From contig NZ_SGVY01000026.1 in the NCBI RefSeq assembly GCF_004535825.1, positions 1 to 52,218 of the forward strand: 52,218 nt of DNA, written 5' to 3'. The notes beneath the pieces were generated by a model. It ran no database searches. It saw only the letters and a list, made by a program, of their open reading frames with translations, and was not told where the DNA came from. Position numbers and translations under genes: made by a program. This document shows positions 34,612 to 42,991 of this stretch, piece after piece. Every line of letters begins with the position of its first letter. Positions within the stretch are counted from its first letter, which is position 1. Origin of the DNA: Segatella hominis (GTDB lineage Bacteria; Bacteroidota; Bacteroidia; Bacteroidales; Bacteroidaceae).

Positions 34612-35379
34612 ATGTCAACGATTATTTATCCATCACCGATATTCGGACCCGTGAATTCCCGCCGTCTGGGAGTTTCATTGGGCATCAACCTCATGCCATC
34701 TGATGGCAAGGTCTGTTCATTCGACTGCGTTTATTGCGAATGCGGATTCAACGCCGACTTCCGTCCTAAGAAGAAGCGCCCTACCCGCGAGGAGGTAAGA
34801 GAAGGATTGGAGAAGGTTCTGAAAGAGCGCCACGACAACAACCAGCCTTTGGACGACATCACCTTCGCAGGAAACGGTGAACCTACGGGACACCCAGACT
34901 TCAAGGGAATCGTGGAAGATACGATGGAACTCTGCAAGAAATATTTCCCTGAAGCACAAGTATCCGTACTCAGCAACGCCACCTATATATATAAGGAGGA
35001 AGTGAGAGAGGCGCTGATGCTCGTGGATAACAACATCCTGAAACTGGATACCGTGGATATGGACTACATCAAAAAGTTGGACCGCCCTCAGCAACCTAAC
35101 TACAACGTGCAGGATGTGATTAAATATCTGAAGATGTTCAAGGGGCACGTCATCATCCAGACCATGTTCCTAAGAGGTGACGGATTGGACAATACCAGCG
35201 AGCATTTCGTAGCTCCTTGGCTGGAGGCTGTGAAAGACATCCAGCCTCAGCAGGTAATGGTTTATACCATCGCCCGTGAAACACCAGACAAGTTGCTGGA
35301 AAAGGCACCAAAGGAAGTACTCGATGCCATCAAGGAACGAGTAGAAGCATTGGGCATCAAGTGTACAGCCTCTTATTAA
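34612..35379 (+). CDS. Radical SAM protein (COG0731-like Fe-S oxidoreductase)
   Basis: A 255-residue radical SAM enzyme. The cluster motif CSFDCVYCEC (C-x3-C-x2-C, about residues 34-43) binds the [4Fe-4S] that cleaves S-adenosylmethionine. The start IYPSPIFGPVNSRRLGVSLGINLMP is typical of COG0731. The SAM-contact motif DITFAGNGEPTGHPDF lies near 82-97. LSNATYIY and LKLDTVDMDYIKKLDRP complete the partial TIM barrel. The substrate is not known; relatives are annotated as radical SAM or wybutosine-like proteins, but no extra domain supports that here. It precedes pyridoxal kinase by about 80 bases and may share its transcript. Confidence 0.85.
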   Translation: MSTIIYPSPIFGPVNSRRLGVSLGINLMPSDGKVCSFDCVYCECGFNADFRPKKKRPTREEVREGLEKVLKERHDNNQPLDDITFAGNGEPTGHPDFKGIVEDTMELCKKYFPEAQVSVLSNATYIYKEEVREALMLVDNNILKLDTVDMDYIKKLDRPQQPNYNVQDVIKYLKMFKGHVIIQTMFLRGDGLDNTSEHFVAPWLEAVKDIQPQQVMVYTIARETPDKLLEKAPKEVLDAIKERVEALGIKCTASY

Positions 35380-35458
35380 AAGATAATTAGGATTTGATAT
35401 TTGTTAAAGACTTGCGATGAAGCAAAGAAGAACAAAGAAAAGAAAGAAGAAAAAAACG

Positions 35459-36280
35459 ATGAAAGCAAAAAGTAATATCCTTATTATCAGCGACATGTGT
35501 GGTTACGGTAAGGTATCAGCCGCCGTTCAGATGCCCATCCTCTCTTATATGGGACTCGACGTGTTCAATCTGCCCACCATGCTCATCAGCAATACCTTCC
35601 CATACGGCAAGTACGCCATTCTGGAATGTACTTCGTATATCGAGGAAGCCCTGCAGAAGTGGAACGAACTGGGCATTCACTTCGATGCCATCACCACGGG
35701 TTTCATGGCTTCGGAGCGTCAGGCTAAGTTAGTGGCACGTTATTGCAGAGAACAGGCAGCGCTGGGCACCGACATCTATGTGGATCCCGTGATGGGCGAT
35801 TACGGCAAGCTCTATGGTGGAGCCAGTGAGAGTACCGTGAGATGCATGAAGGAGATGCTGAGCGTATCGCATCTCTGTTTTCCCAACTATACCGAGGCTT
35901 GCCTGCTGACGGATTCTGAATACAAGGAAGAGGGAATCTCGGAGAAGGAAGCCTATGAACTGATAGATAAACTGAGAGCCATCGGTTCCCACTCCGTGCT
36001 CATCACCTCGTGCATCGTAGAGGGTCAGCATGCCGTAGTAGGTTTCAATCATCTTACAGAAGAGTATTTTCTCCTGCCCTACGAAGAAATCCCAGTTCAG
36101 TTCCCAGGCACCGGCGACATCTTCTCCAGCATCATCGTGGGCAGACTGAAGGATGGCGATCATCTTCGCCATGCCACCCGCATCGCCATGGATACCCTGC
36201 GCAACTGGATAGACATCAACAAGGATGACAAGGACAAGAACCGAGGAATTCCGATAGAAAGGCATCTGGGGGACTTGTAG
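35459..36280 (+). CDS. Pyridoxal/pyridoxamine kinase
   Basis: A 273-residue ribokinase-like kinase that phosphorylates pyridoxal or pyridoxamine in vitamin B6 salvage. The start is the ATG at 35459; MKAKSNILIISDMCGYGKVS is the natural beginning, and upstream codons give only a Lys/Arg-rich stretch. Motifs: LPTMLISNTFPYGKY, FDAITTGFMASERQAKLV, YVDPVMGDYGKLYGG (D-P-V-M-G-D), LCFPNYTEACLLT, and the anion-hole motif QFPGTGDIFSSIIVG (G-T-G-D with catalytic Asp) near residue 214. The N-terminal SDMCGYG replaces the more common S-x-V-x-x-G-Y-V-G loop, as in many Firmicutes and Bacteroidetes members. PdxY and PdxK types cannot be told apart. Confidence 0.9.
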   Translation: MKAKSNILIISDMCGYGKVSAAVQMPILSYMGLDVFNLPTMLISNTFPYGKYAILECTSYIEEALQKWNELGIHFDAITTGFMASERQAKLVARYCREQAALGTDIYVDPVMGDYGKLYGGASESTVRCMKEMLSVSHLCFPNYTEACLLTDSEYKEEGISEKEAYELIDKLRAIGSHSVLITSCIVEGQHAVVGFNHLTEEYFLLPYEEIPVQFPGTGDIFSSIIVGRLKDGDHLRHATRIAMDTLRNWIDINKDDKDKNRGIPIERHLGDL

Positions 36281-36328
36281 ATTGCCATTTAGCAAACACA
36301 GAAGCAAGGGAATACCAATTAAGTTATA

Positions 36329-37318
36329 ATGGAAAAGAAAGAAACAAATACACTCAGTATATTTCAGCGCCCGGTATGGGTAAGCCTGTTCGCCCTTACG
36401 GCTGCGATCTCGTGGGGATGGGCTTACCCATTGATAAAAATGGGAATGGAGGAATATCAGATTACAGCAGACATGACCGGAAGCAAAATGCTTTTTGCAG
36501 GCATCCGCTTCTTCATCTCCGGCATCATCATCCTTGCCATCGCCAGAAGCTCGCATCGTAAATTCGGATTCAAGAAGAAAGCTGTCCAGAAGGAGAATCA
36601 TGATGTTCAGAAGAATGGAAGTTTCAAATTCCTGACGAATACAAATGTCTGGTTCCTTCTCCTCTATGCACTCCTCAACACCACCCTTCATTATGCCTTC
36701 TTCTATTTCGGACTCTCGCATAATGCAGGAGCACGTTCGGCGATACTCAATTCTATGAGCGTCTTCACGGTGGTTATCTTTGCCTGCATCTTCTTCAAGA
36801 GCGACAGGATGACGTGGCGAAAGGCTTTAGGCTGCATCATCGGCTTCCTGGGCATCCTTGCCTTGAACCTTGGCGGAAAGGAAAGCGGAAGTTTCACATT
36901 CCTGGGCGATGGTATGATTATCCTCAATGCCCTGTGTGGAGCCAGTGCTTCCCTGCTGACCCGAGGCTTGAGCAAGAGGGTGGATGTTTTCGTAGGAACC
37001 GGTTATTCGCTGAGCATCGGTGGAGCCTTGCTGGTGATTCCTGCATTGTTAATGGGTGGCTATCTGCCAGTCATCAGCCTCTGGGGCATCACCATCCTTC
37101 TGCTGCTCATTGCCATCTCAACCATCAGTTTCGCTCTCTACAACAAACTATTGAGCTGCAATCCCGTAGGAAAGGTAGCGATATACAATTCGCTCATCCC
37201 CGTAGTAGGAGCCATCACCTCCTGTCTCTGTCTTGGCGAAACCTTCTACTGGAAGTATCTGATAGCAGGCGCATTGGCTACTGCCGGAATTTATATCATC
37301 AATAAAGGGAAGAAATAA
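36329..37318 (+). CDS. EamA-family (DMT superfamily) transporter
   Basis: A 329-residue inner-membrane protein with about ten transmembrane helices in two EamA repeats. The first half has WVSLFALTAAISWGWAYPLIKMG, LFAGIRFFISGIIILAIAR and the repeat-end signature ALLNTTLHYAFFYFGL. The second has MIILNALCGASASLLTRGL and ALYNKLLSCNPVGKVAIYNSLIPVVGAITSCL. EamA proteins export or import amino acids, vitamins or sugars; the substrate is not apparent here. It lies 48 bases after the pyridoxal kinase gene and could share its transcript, which might hint at a metabolite of B6 or amino-acid metabolism, but that is only context. Confidence 0.9.
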   Translation: MEKKETNTLSIFQRPVWVSLFALTAAISWGWAYPLIKMGMEEYQITADMTGSKMLFAGIRFFISGIIILAIARSSHRKFGFKKKAVQKENHDVQKNGSFKFLTNTNVWFLLLYALLNTTLHYAFFYFGLSHNAGARSAILNSMSVFTVVIFACIFFKSDRMTWRKALGCIIGFLGILALNLGGKESGSFTFLGDGMIILNALCGASASLLTRGLSKRVDVFVGTGYSLSIGGALLVIPALLMGGYLPVISLWGITILLLLIAISTISFALYNKLLSCNPVGKVAIYNSLIPVVGAITSCLCLGETFYWKYLIAGALATAGIYIINKGKK

Positions 37319-37362
37319 ATTCCGGCTATTGCCCATGCAACCCATATAGAAAGCAAAGCCAC

Positions 37363-39468
37363 CTATTTCAAGATACCCGTTTCGCGCTCCTCATTGTTGA
37401 TATTCCGCTGTATCTTACGGTATTCCTTTCCCCGATTGATATTCCAAGCAACACCGATACGGAACAAATTACCTCCCGAATTGTCATAACCACGAACCTG
37501 CTTGCGGAGTAATGCGTTAACGATTTCTGCAGAATAGGATTTCGGATGAGCCATAAACGGATTATGCATATAGAGCGTAAAATCGAAATCACCTATATGA
37601 TAACTGGCTGAGGCTGCCAATGAAGGAGGATTATGCCCGATTTTCTCTCCCTCCATAAAGTTCCAACCATTATCAGCATACAGCATCACAGTCCATTTTC
37701 CCCAATACCCCTGTAATGTTCCACCATAATTATAAGCGGTATAACAATGACTGTACTCATCGCCCTTATTGAAAAAACGGTAAATACCTGCGTTCACAGA
37801 TAATATAAGGTGGTCGGGGATAATGTCAAACCGGGTATCATTCGTAAGATACAACATATTACAATGGGGCTGATTCTCCTGGGTATAAAGAAACTGATCA
37901 TCTTCCGTGCGGGTGTATTTCGCCAAATTACAATGACGATTGATGCGATAATTCAAGGTAAAATCAGTATTTATCCTTGGTTTACTGAAAGAGAACGCAA
38001 CCCAGTTCTCATATCTACTGTTAGGCTTAAGCGAAGGATTACCCACAGTCCATTCCATACTGTTCTTTCGAATACGGGTATCCGAAATCATAGCTATCTG
38101 CGAAATATGCTGTGATAATTCACTTCCCAAGCGGATCTGAAACAAAGAAGAAAGGGAATAAGCCAATGTGAGTTTCGGACGACAAAGCCAAAAACTAAAT
38201 TTCTCATCTCCCTGTCGATAAGACTGATTACTCAACCCGAAGCCAGCCACATAAGTTAAACGGGATGTTCCTTCCTTGAATTGTCCCAAACTTCCCTTGA
38301 TTTGTGCAAAACCATAAATACCCAATGAACGGATACCATTCTCGCTAACCACATCACCCAAATACTGATTATCCATATATTTCCAGTTCAAGTTGGTTCC
38401 CGCAGAAAAAATAAAGGGTTTCAACCGGTTTTCATAGATAGCCTCGGCCATGAGCGAATAGGTCTTTCCATCTACCTGATATTGATAGGGTTCGCCCTCA
38501 TCTTCAGAATAGGCACCTTTTGTTCGAATATAAGTGCCCAAAACATCTGCCGACAAAGACTGATGCTTGCCCAACTGATGATAGAAATACAAATCGAGAG
38601 CAGGAGTAAAATCCCTACCCTTGCTGGTTCTGTAAACAGGATACGCAGGCTTTCCAGATTCAGAAAGCCACATTTCATTCGATGTATAAGGCTGATTGCA
38701 GAAATCCGTGCTAAGCGTTGTCTGGAATACATATAATGCAGAATCTGCCAGATTATACTTCAACTGCAATGTATTATCAAAATTTTGAGTTGTCCCATTC
38801 ATGATTTTTCGAGATATCTGATACTCAGAACCATCATGTAGAAGATATTGAGCATTCTCATTATATTCGGATGCCTTATTATCCACATAAGTCTGCTCAT
38901 ATAAAATATTCAATTGGCTCTTGCCCCTGTTGACGGATGCATAGACATCGTTCGAACCGAGCTTGGTAGTTAGCGCATTGGTCAAGTTGAAGCCCAAACT
39001 GCCACCCGATGAAGCCCTGCGGGTATGAATATCTATCACGTATGCAATATTCTTTCCATATCTTACGCCAGGACTGTCGATATAATCTACACTCATAATA
39101 GAAGCTACATCCAGCATCTGCACGTCATGCATATTGGCGAGAATGCCATTGATACGAATCTGCACTTCTCCCTTATGATCGGTAGCAGAAATAGAACGGC
39201 CTGCCTCATCAACCCTAATATGAGGCAAAGCTAACTTTCCCAAAAGCGAAAAACCAGAAAAAGAACGCTGCTTCTGAATATCGCTTGGGAATATCAACTT
39301 GCCATCTTCCTTGTTGACCACTCGTGCCGCCTTCACAACAACCTCTTGCAAGGCTATAGAATCATTCGATACCTGCTGAATCTCCTGGGCACTTATTTCT
39401 GCACAAGAGATCAATGCCCACAGCATCACCATGGCTGTTAACAATTTACTTTTCTTCATTGTCATCAT
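37363..39468 (-). CDS. TonB-dependent-receptor-like outer-membrane beta-barrel protein
   Basis: A 701-residue exported protein with signal peptide 1-27 (ends ISAQE). Near residue 35 is a TonB-box-like SIALQEVVVKAARVV. A plug-like domain follows (HIRVDEAGRSISATDHKGEV, RINGILANMHDVQMLDVASIMSVDYIDSPGVRYG). The remainder is a large beta-barrel. The N-terminal carboxypeptidase-like domain of the receptors at 29350 and 46615 is missing, and the C-terminus (NNEERETGILK) extends past the last strand. It is transcribed away from a membrane-bound winged-helix regulator; its promoter has two ATGTCA sites with 11-bp period (39538-39554) in the arrangement also seen before 40526. It is probably the effector or sensor arm of that system. 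Confidence 0.85.
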   Translation of the reverse strand: MMTMKKSKLLTAMVMLWALISCAEISAQEIQQVSNDSIALQEVVVKAARVVNKEDGKLIFPSDIQKQRSFSGFSLLGKLALPHIRVDEAGRSISATDHKGEVQIRINGILANMHDVQMLDVASIMSVDYIDSPGVRYGKNIAYVIDIHTRRASSGGSLGFNLTNALTTKLGSNDVYASVNRGKSQLNILYEQTYVDNKASEYNENAQYLLHDGSEYQISRKIMNGTTQNFDNTLQLKYNLADSALYVFQTTLSTDFCNQPYTSNEMWLSESGKPAYPVYRTSKGRDFTPALDLYFYHQLGKHQSLSADVLGTYIRTKGAYSEDEGEPYQYQVDGKTYSLMAEAIYENRLKPFIFSAGTNLNWKYMDNQYLGDVVSENGIRSLGIYGFAQIKGSLGQFKEGTSRLTYVAGFGLSNQSYRQGDEKFSFWLCRPKLTLAYSLSSLFQIRLGSELSQHISQIAMISDTRIRKNSMEWTVGNPSLKPNSRYENWVAFSFSKPRINTDFTLNYRINRHCNLAKYTRTEDDQFLYTQENQPHCNMLYLTNDTRFDIIPDHLILSVNAGIYRFFNKGDEYSHCYTAYNYGGTLQGYWGKWTVMLYADNGWNFMEGEKIGHNPPSLAASASYHIGDFDFTLYMHNPFMAHPKSYSAEIVNALLRKQVRGYDNSGGNLFRIGVAWNINRGKEYRKIQRNINNEERETGILK

Positions 39469-39496
39469 ATACTTTTCTAAAACTTGTTTTCTGTTG

Positions 39497-39554
39497 CAAA
39501 GGTATCAAAAAGAGAAGACCGAAGCGAAAAATATGACTGACATGAGTCTGACAT
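39497..39554 (-). promoter_or_regulatory. -7 box and tandem ATGTCA operator of the barrel gene at 37363
   Basis: On the minus strand: ATGTCA (39554-39549), 5 bases, ATGTCA (39543-39538), then TACCTTTG (39504-39497). The last A of the second site and the first T of the -7 box are 34 bp apart. The 11-bp period fits binding of a winged-helix dimer to one DNA face. Confidence 0.72.
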
Positions 39555-39609
39555 TTATCAATTAACGAAAATTACATCAAAACTTACACCAACTTTCATT
39601 GAATTTCTG

Positions 39610-39617
39610 TACTTTTG
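39610..39617 (+). promoter_or_regulatory. -7 box of the winged-helix regulator gene
   Basis: TACTTTTG, about 45 bases before the ATG at 39661. There is no clear -33 box. It shares the intergenic region with the ATGTCA pair, so autoregulation is possible. Confidence 0.6.
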
Positions 39618-39660
39618 CAATTGATTCGTTAAACAGTAACAGATTTAAACGATATAAAAA

Positions 39661-40434
39661 ATGAAGTTGAAAGCATATCATTCCATTCTCATCTTCGCCA
39701 TCCTCGTGATGTCTGCGGTATTCTCCAGCGTGAATAACTACCGCAAGGCTCAGTATGCCATTGTGCAAGATATGAACAAAGCGTTGGCTCAGACACTTCA
39801 AGAGAATAAATATCAATGGATTACGCCTGATACCATCCAGAGCTACCGCTCACATCTCAGCATCGACCTGCTGAAATCGACCAGTAATCTCTGCTATGTG
39901 ATGGAAGACAGAAGAAGAGGAAGAAACAATTCCCAGTTGGTAAATAGCGTCAACCAGCTCAGTAGTAAAGAGATGCTCCTCAACGAGCATTCCATACAAA
40001 GTTATGCCAATTGTTCGATGGCAGATGTTTTTTGCATGAGCAATCAGCGGACACCTTTGACGCTTACTCTCATGGCTATGATTTGGGCTATTGCATCGCT
40101 ATACTATCATCGCAGAAAACAACCCTGGAATCATGAGGCTGATATGTTCGGCACCATGTGCTATTCTCAAAACGAGGATTCCTTCTACAATCAGGAAAAC
40201 GGACAATCCATCAAGTTTACTCCAATGCAGCACCAGCTGATGCAACTCTTCTTCAACAATACGCATCATCAACTCTCCAAACAGGAGATTTGTAATGCTC
40301 TTTGGCCCAAGAAACCGGATGCCAGCGAAACGCTCTATACCTTGATTCGCCGTATCAAACCGGTGATTGAGCAGAATAGCAACCTCATGATTGAGTCGGA
40401 AAGAGGCAAGTCTTACCGACTGATTATCAGATAA
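39661..40434 (+). CDS. Membrane-bound winged-helix transcription regulator (two TM helices)
   Basis: A 257-residue protein that appears to be a one-component membrane regulator. TM1 is at about 8-24 (SILIFAILVMSAVFSSV). Residues 25-130 form a likely periplasmic domain with three Cys (78, 118, 125). TM2 is at about 131-149 (TPLTLTLMAMIWAIASLYY), followed by basic HRRK. Residues about 185-257 form an OmpR/PhoB-type winged helix (Trans_reg_C): KFTPMQHQLMQLFFNN, LSKQEICNALWPKK, SETLYTLIRRIKPVIE, ESERGKSYRLIIR. This is the reverse order of ToxR/CadC, whose DNA-binding domain is at the N-terminus. It is divergent from a barrel gene and 91 bases before the gene at 40526; both carry ATGTCA pairs that it probably binds. 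No receiver or kinase is present. Confidence 0.87.
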   Translation: MKLKAYHSILIFAILVMSAVFSSVNNYRKAQYAIVQDMNKALAQTLQENKYQWITPDTIQSYRSHLSIDLLKSTSNLCYVMEDRRRGRNNSQLVNSVNQLSSKEMLLNEHSIQSYANCSMADVFCMSNQRTPLTLTLMAMIWAIASLYYHRRKQPWNHEADMFGTMCYSQNEDSFYNQENGQSIKFTPMQHQLMQLFFNNTHHQLSKQEICNALWPKKPDASETLYTLIRRIKPVIEQNSNLMIESERGKSYRLIIR

Positions 40435-40442
40435 GTTCAGAA

Positions 40443-40500
40443 ATGTCAGCCAAATGTCATACTTGTTATTTGGCTTTTTTCAATCTTCTTCATAACTTTG
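40443..40500 (+). promoter_or_regulatory. Promoter and tandem ATGTCA operator of the gene at 40526
   Basis: ATGTCA (40443-40448) and ATGTCA (40454-40459) with 11-bp period, then TTTG (40469-40472), 20 bases, TAACTTTG (40493-40500). From the last A of the second site to the -7 box is 34 bp, as at the divergent barrel promoter. Confidence 0.78.
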
Positions 40501-40525
40501 CTACTAAAAACAAAGAAACAAAAAA

Positions 40526-41107
40526 ATGAAGAAGATTTTTTTGATAGCAGTTGTCTTGCTGATGATGATAAACTTCATCATCAACTATCACCATGAGGTT
40601 ACGAAAGAGAAGCATACACCGATGGCGGATTTCAAGACCAAGGTAGAGATGGCACCCATGAAGGAATACAATGATCCGGACTTCGGCTATGTTGTCAAAT
40701 ATCCTTGCTTCTTCCAACAGGAGGATACTTCGGTATCGGGATACCAGGGCTATGCCCGTTTCTCATTCACCAATCATGCCAATATCATCCTGGAGAGTTA
40801 CGTTACCCATAACTATAGCAATACCCTCCAGGCTTGTGCCGATTCTCTTGCCCAGAAGCTTCATTCAGAGAGGACGATGCAGGCATCGAATAAAGCATTC
40901 ATCCTCTCCGGTCCTGTCTATGAAAACGGAGTAAGAGTAGATGGCTACAGTCATTACGATAAATTCATCAAAAGTGGCAGAATACTCTTCGTCTATTCCC
41001 TCACCTATCCCGACAGTTACAAGCCAGCCATGCCCCGACTGTTCAAACTCATAGACGACTGGAAAGTTTTAGGGGCATATGAATCTGACTTGAAGATATC
41101 CTCGTAA
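40526..41107 (+). CDS. Small exported or membrane-anchored protein in the winged-helix regulon
   Basis: A 193-residue protein that I do not recognise. An N-terminal hydrophobic segment (residues 3-20, KIFLIAVVLLMMINFIIN) is a signal anchor or signal peptide without a lipobox. The rest is an extracytoplasmic alpha/beta domain: YNDPDFGYVVKYPCFFQQ, YARFSFTNHANIILESYVT, SGPVYENGVRVDGYSHYDKF, YSLTYPDSYKPAMPRLFKLIDDWK. This pattern resembles small PsbP/LpqN-like or lipid-binding folds, but that is a guess. Its promoter has the same ATGTCA pair as the barrel gene at 37363, so both genes are probably under control of the regulator at 39661. Confidence 0.72.
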   Translation: MKKIFLIAVVLLMMINFIINYHHEVTKEKHTPMADFKTKVEMAPMKEYNDPDFGYVVKYPCFFQQEDTSVSGYQGYARFSFTNHANIILESYVTHNYSNTLQACADSLAQKLHSERTMQASNKAFILSGPVYENGVRVDGYSHYDKFIKSGRILFVYSLTYPDSYKPAMPRLFKLIDDWKVLGAYESDLKISS

Positions 41108-41108
41108 G

Positions 41109-41175
41109 CCTCTTGGGATTGTATTAATACAACAATCCCGAGGAAACGTTTCTTTAGAAATCTTTCCTCGGGATT
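41109..41175. terminator. Overlapping alternative hairpins between converging genes
   Basis: The middle arm (41132-41146, ACAATCCCGAGGAAA) can pair with the left arm CCTCTTGGGATTGT (41109-41122, two-base bulge) or with the right arm TTTCCTCGGGATT (41163-41175, 13 bp perfect). The two folds exclude each other. T tracts are weak, so termination strength is unclear. Confidence 0.6.
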
Positions 41176-41208
41176 TATCCACAAAAATATTACAAGAAAC
41201 ACTCTTAC

Positions 41209-42006
41209 TTATTTGTCCGGCTCCAATTCCTCTATTGCGCAAATGGCTTGTAGCTCGACCTTTTTAATGTGAGAATAAGTCTTCTTATAATTATCTGTCA
41301 CATTTTTAAAGATACTCTCACCGTCACTATAGAATGTAGCCAAGACAACTGCTCTATAATCTTTGAAAGGCAACAAATACCAAACTTCTGTATTATCAGC
41401 ATTTTGTTGGATGTTAAGAACTCCCTCCATACGTATATTTCCTTCACTGTCAGTTATGGTAAGTCTTTTGGTTTTAACACAAAAAGTGTTGTATGTAGGA
41501 TTACGGAAAGTATAATATTTATAGTACTTGTCGTTCTCTATGGCATCGGCTGCGATAGCAGCGGAATCCTCGGAAGAAACGCCTTCAACTAAACATTTTC
41601 TATTTACCACATACATCGTTCTATATATCTTCCAACGGGCAGTCCAATTTTTTACTTCTACCTTTAAAATAGCAGAGTTTCCGTCTGAGTCGGTTACGGT
41701 TATAGTAGCATTTCCCTCAGAAACGCCACTTACGTATATCTCCTTCTCTGACTCATTTGAAGAACACGAAACCTTGGCAACACTATCATCAGAAGAAGTT
41801 GCTGAGACTTTACCTTTAGCTCCATTAACATTCACCTTGCAGCCACCATCGGTATAGGTTGTAAGAGTGTTAATAACAATCTGCTTGCCAGTAATTATAT
41901 CACCGGTTACTTCGTCTTCAGTGAGCTGGATTCCAGAATCATCATCGCTACAACTTGCCAAACAAAGCAAAGCTGCTAATGCCATAAAAATCATTCTAAA
42001 TTTCAT
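41209..42006 (-). CDS. Lipoprotein with Ig-like (BIG2-type) domain
   Basis: A 265-residue lipoprotein of unknown role. The signal ends in LLCLASCSDDDSG, a lipobox with the acylated Cys at about residue 19; the Asp-rich stretch behind it is a Bacteroidetes surface-export-type signal. Residues about 40-120 look like a bacterial Ig-like BIG2 domain (VSATSSDDSVAKVSCSSN, YVSGVSEGNATITVTDSDGN). The C-terminal part (WTARWKIYRTMYVVNRKCL ... EELEPDK) has no family that I recognise. No close promoter box is evident. It is next to the methyltransferase and the sigma/barrel gene on the same strand but separated by 116 bases. Confidence 0.72.
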   Translation of the reverse strand: MKFRMIFMALAALLCLASCSDDDSGIQLTEDEVTGDIITGKQIVINTLTTYTDGGCKVNVNGAKGKVSATSSDDSVAKVSCSSNESEKEIYVSGVSEGNATITVTDSDGNSAILKVEVKNWTARWKIYRTMYVVNRKCLVEGVSSEDSAAIAADAIENDKYYKYYTFRNPTYNTFCVKTKRLTITDSEGNIRMEGVLNIQQNADNTEVWYLLPFKDYRAVVLATFYSDGESIFKNVTDNYKKTYSHIKKVELQAICAIEELEPDK

Positions 42007-42122
42007 ACGCTTCTTTATATTAAAGGGTTATAACTATTTAATAAACGCAAATCGTTTTCAAAACTTGCATGAGATTTCTCTTTCTACTTTTTATATTCTA
42101 TCTCTCTACAAGAGTATTACTT

Positions 42123-42917
42123 TTACGTATTGCTCAAATTCAATGTGTACCAACAAGAAGTAGTGAAGAAATTCCTTGCATACTTAATTTTCCAAGCAAA
42201 ACGAGGCAACAGCGTTGGAGTAAGCTTGAACTTCTGCTTATAATGAGGATTGATAAACCAAAACTTCTTGTCAACAACAGAAAATTCACATCTTTTTATC
42301 AATTTTTCAAATAACTCTATATTTGTTCTGCACTCTTTTATGCTCATCAGCTCGCTTATAGTATCATCTTCCTCTTTGCATAGTTTCAATAATGAATTAT
42401 ACATAGAGTTTGGTAGCAGATGTATGAACGGAAAGTGCGAACAGAGTTTGCTTCGGCAAATCTGTTGATGTCCACCAAACGGCATCTGCCATGCAGGGAA
42501 TCCGACAAAGAGAACGCCTGTTGACTTTAGAAAACTTTTGAGGTGTAACAGAAATTCTCCTTTCGTTGGAACATGTTCTATTACATCATGTAATAGAATC
42601 ACGTCAAACTTTTCCTCTTCATTGATTGGCGCAATGTATTTCATAAAGTCGCAACACACGAATGTGGCATTTTCGCAGATTTCCGAAAAGTATGCTTTCG
42701 CATCTATTATTCTACATTCAGCTATGTCTATTCCAGTAACTCTACAGCCAAGTTGGGCAAAGGGAACTAAATTACCTCCTTCGCCACAACCCACCTCTAA
42801 TACTCTACTTTTCGAAGTCAACTTTTTGAAAGTTGACAAGTAGCTGATGTAAAACTCTTTAGATGTAATTTCCAAATCATGGAAGTATATCTTTCTATCT
42901 GTATGTCTTTTTTGCAT
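42123..42917 (-). CDS. Class I SAM-dependent methyltransferase
   Basis: A methyltransferase of about 264 residues from the ATG at 42917. Motif I is SRVLEVGCGEGGNLVPFAQ (SAM-binding glycine loop). The acidic end of strand 2 is VTGIDIAECRI, and motif IV is KFDVILLHDVIEHVP, the pattern of Methyltransf_11/23-type enzymes. The C-terminal part has GFPAWQMPFGGHQQICRS, seen in small-molecule or glycan methyltransferases. An alternative frame up to 43049 would overlap the sigma/barrel gene by 58 bases and adds residues with no motif, so I use the internal ATG. Substrate unknown. The lower GC and rare codons in this part hint at transfer. Confidence 0.82.
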   Translation of the reverse strand: MQKRHTDRKIYFHDLEITSKEFYISYLSTFKKLTSKSRVLEVGCGEGGNLVPFAQLGCRVTGIDIAECRIIDAKAYFSEICENATFVCCDFMKYIAPINEEEKFDVILLHDVIEHVPTKGEFLLHLKSFLKSTGVLFVGFPAWQMPFGGHQQICRSKLCSHFPFIHLLPNSMYNSLLKLCKEEDDTISELMSIKECRTNIELFEKLIKRCEFSVVDKKFWFINPHYKQKFKLTPTLLPRFAWKIKYARNFFTTSCWYTLNLSNT

Positions 42918-42991
42918 ATCTATATAATGTTTTGACCTTTTATCATATAGATACAAATTTGCCAAAAAGACTGCATGCAAAAAGAGACTTT

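Noticed and set aside
35729-36721. Open frame of 330 codons opposite pyridoxal kinase and the transporter
   Set aside because: It covers parts of two genes and shows no motif; an antisense shadow.
42044-42058. ACGCAAATCGTTTTC before the lipoprotein gene as a fourth pectin operator
   Set aside because: It has one extra base in the centre and no -7 box at 59 bp, so it does not fit the pattern.
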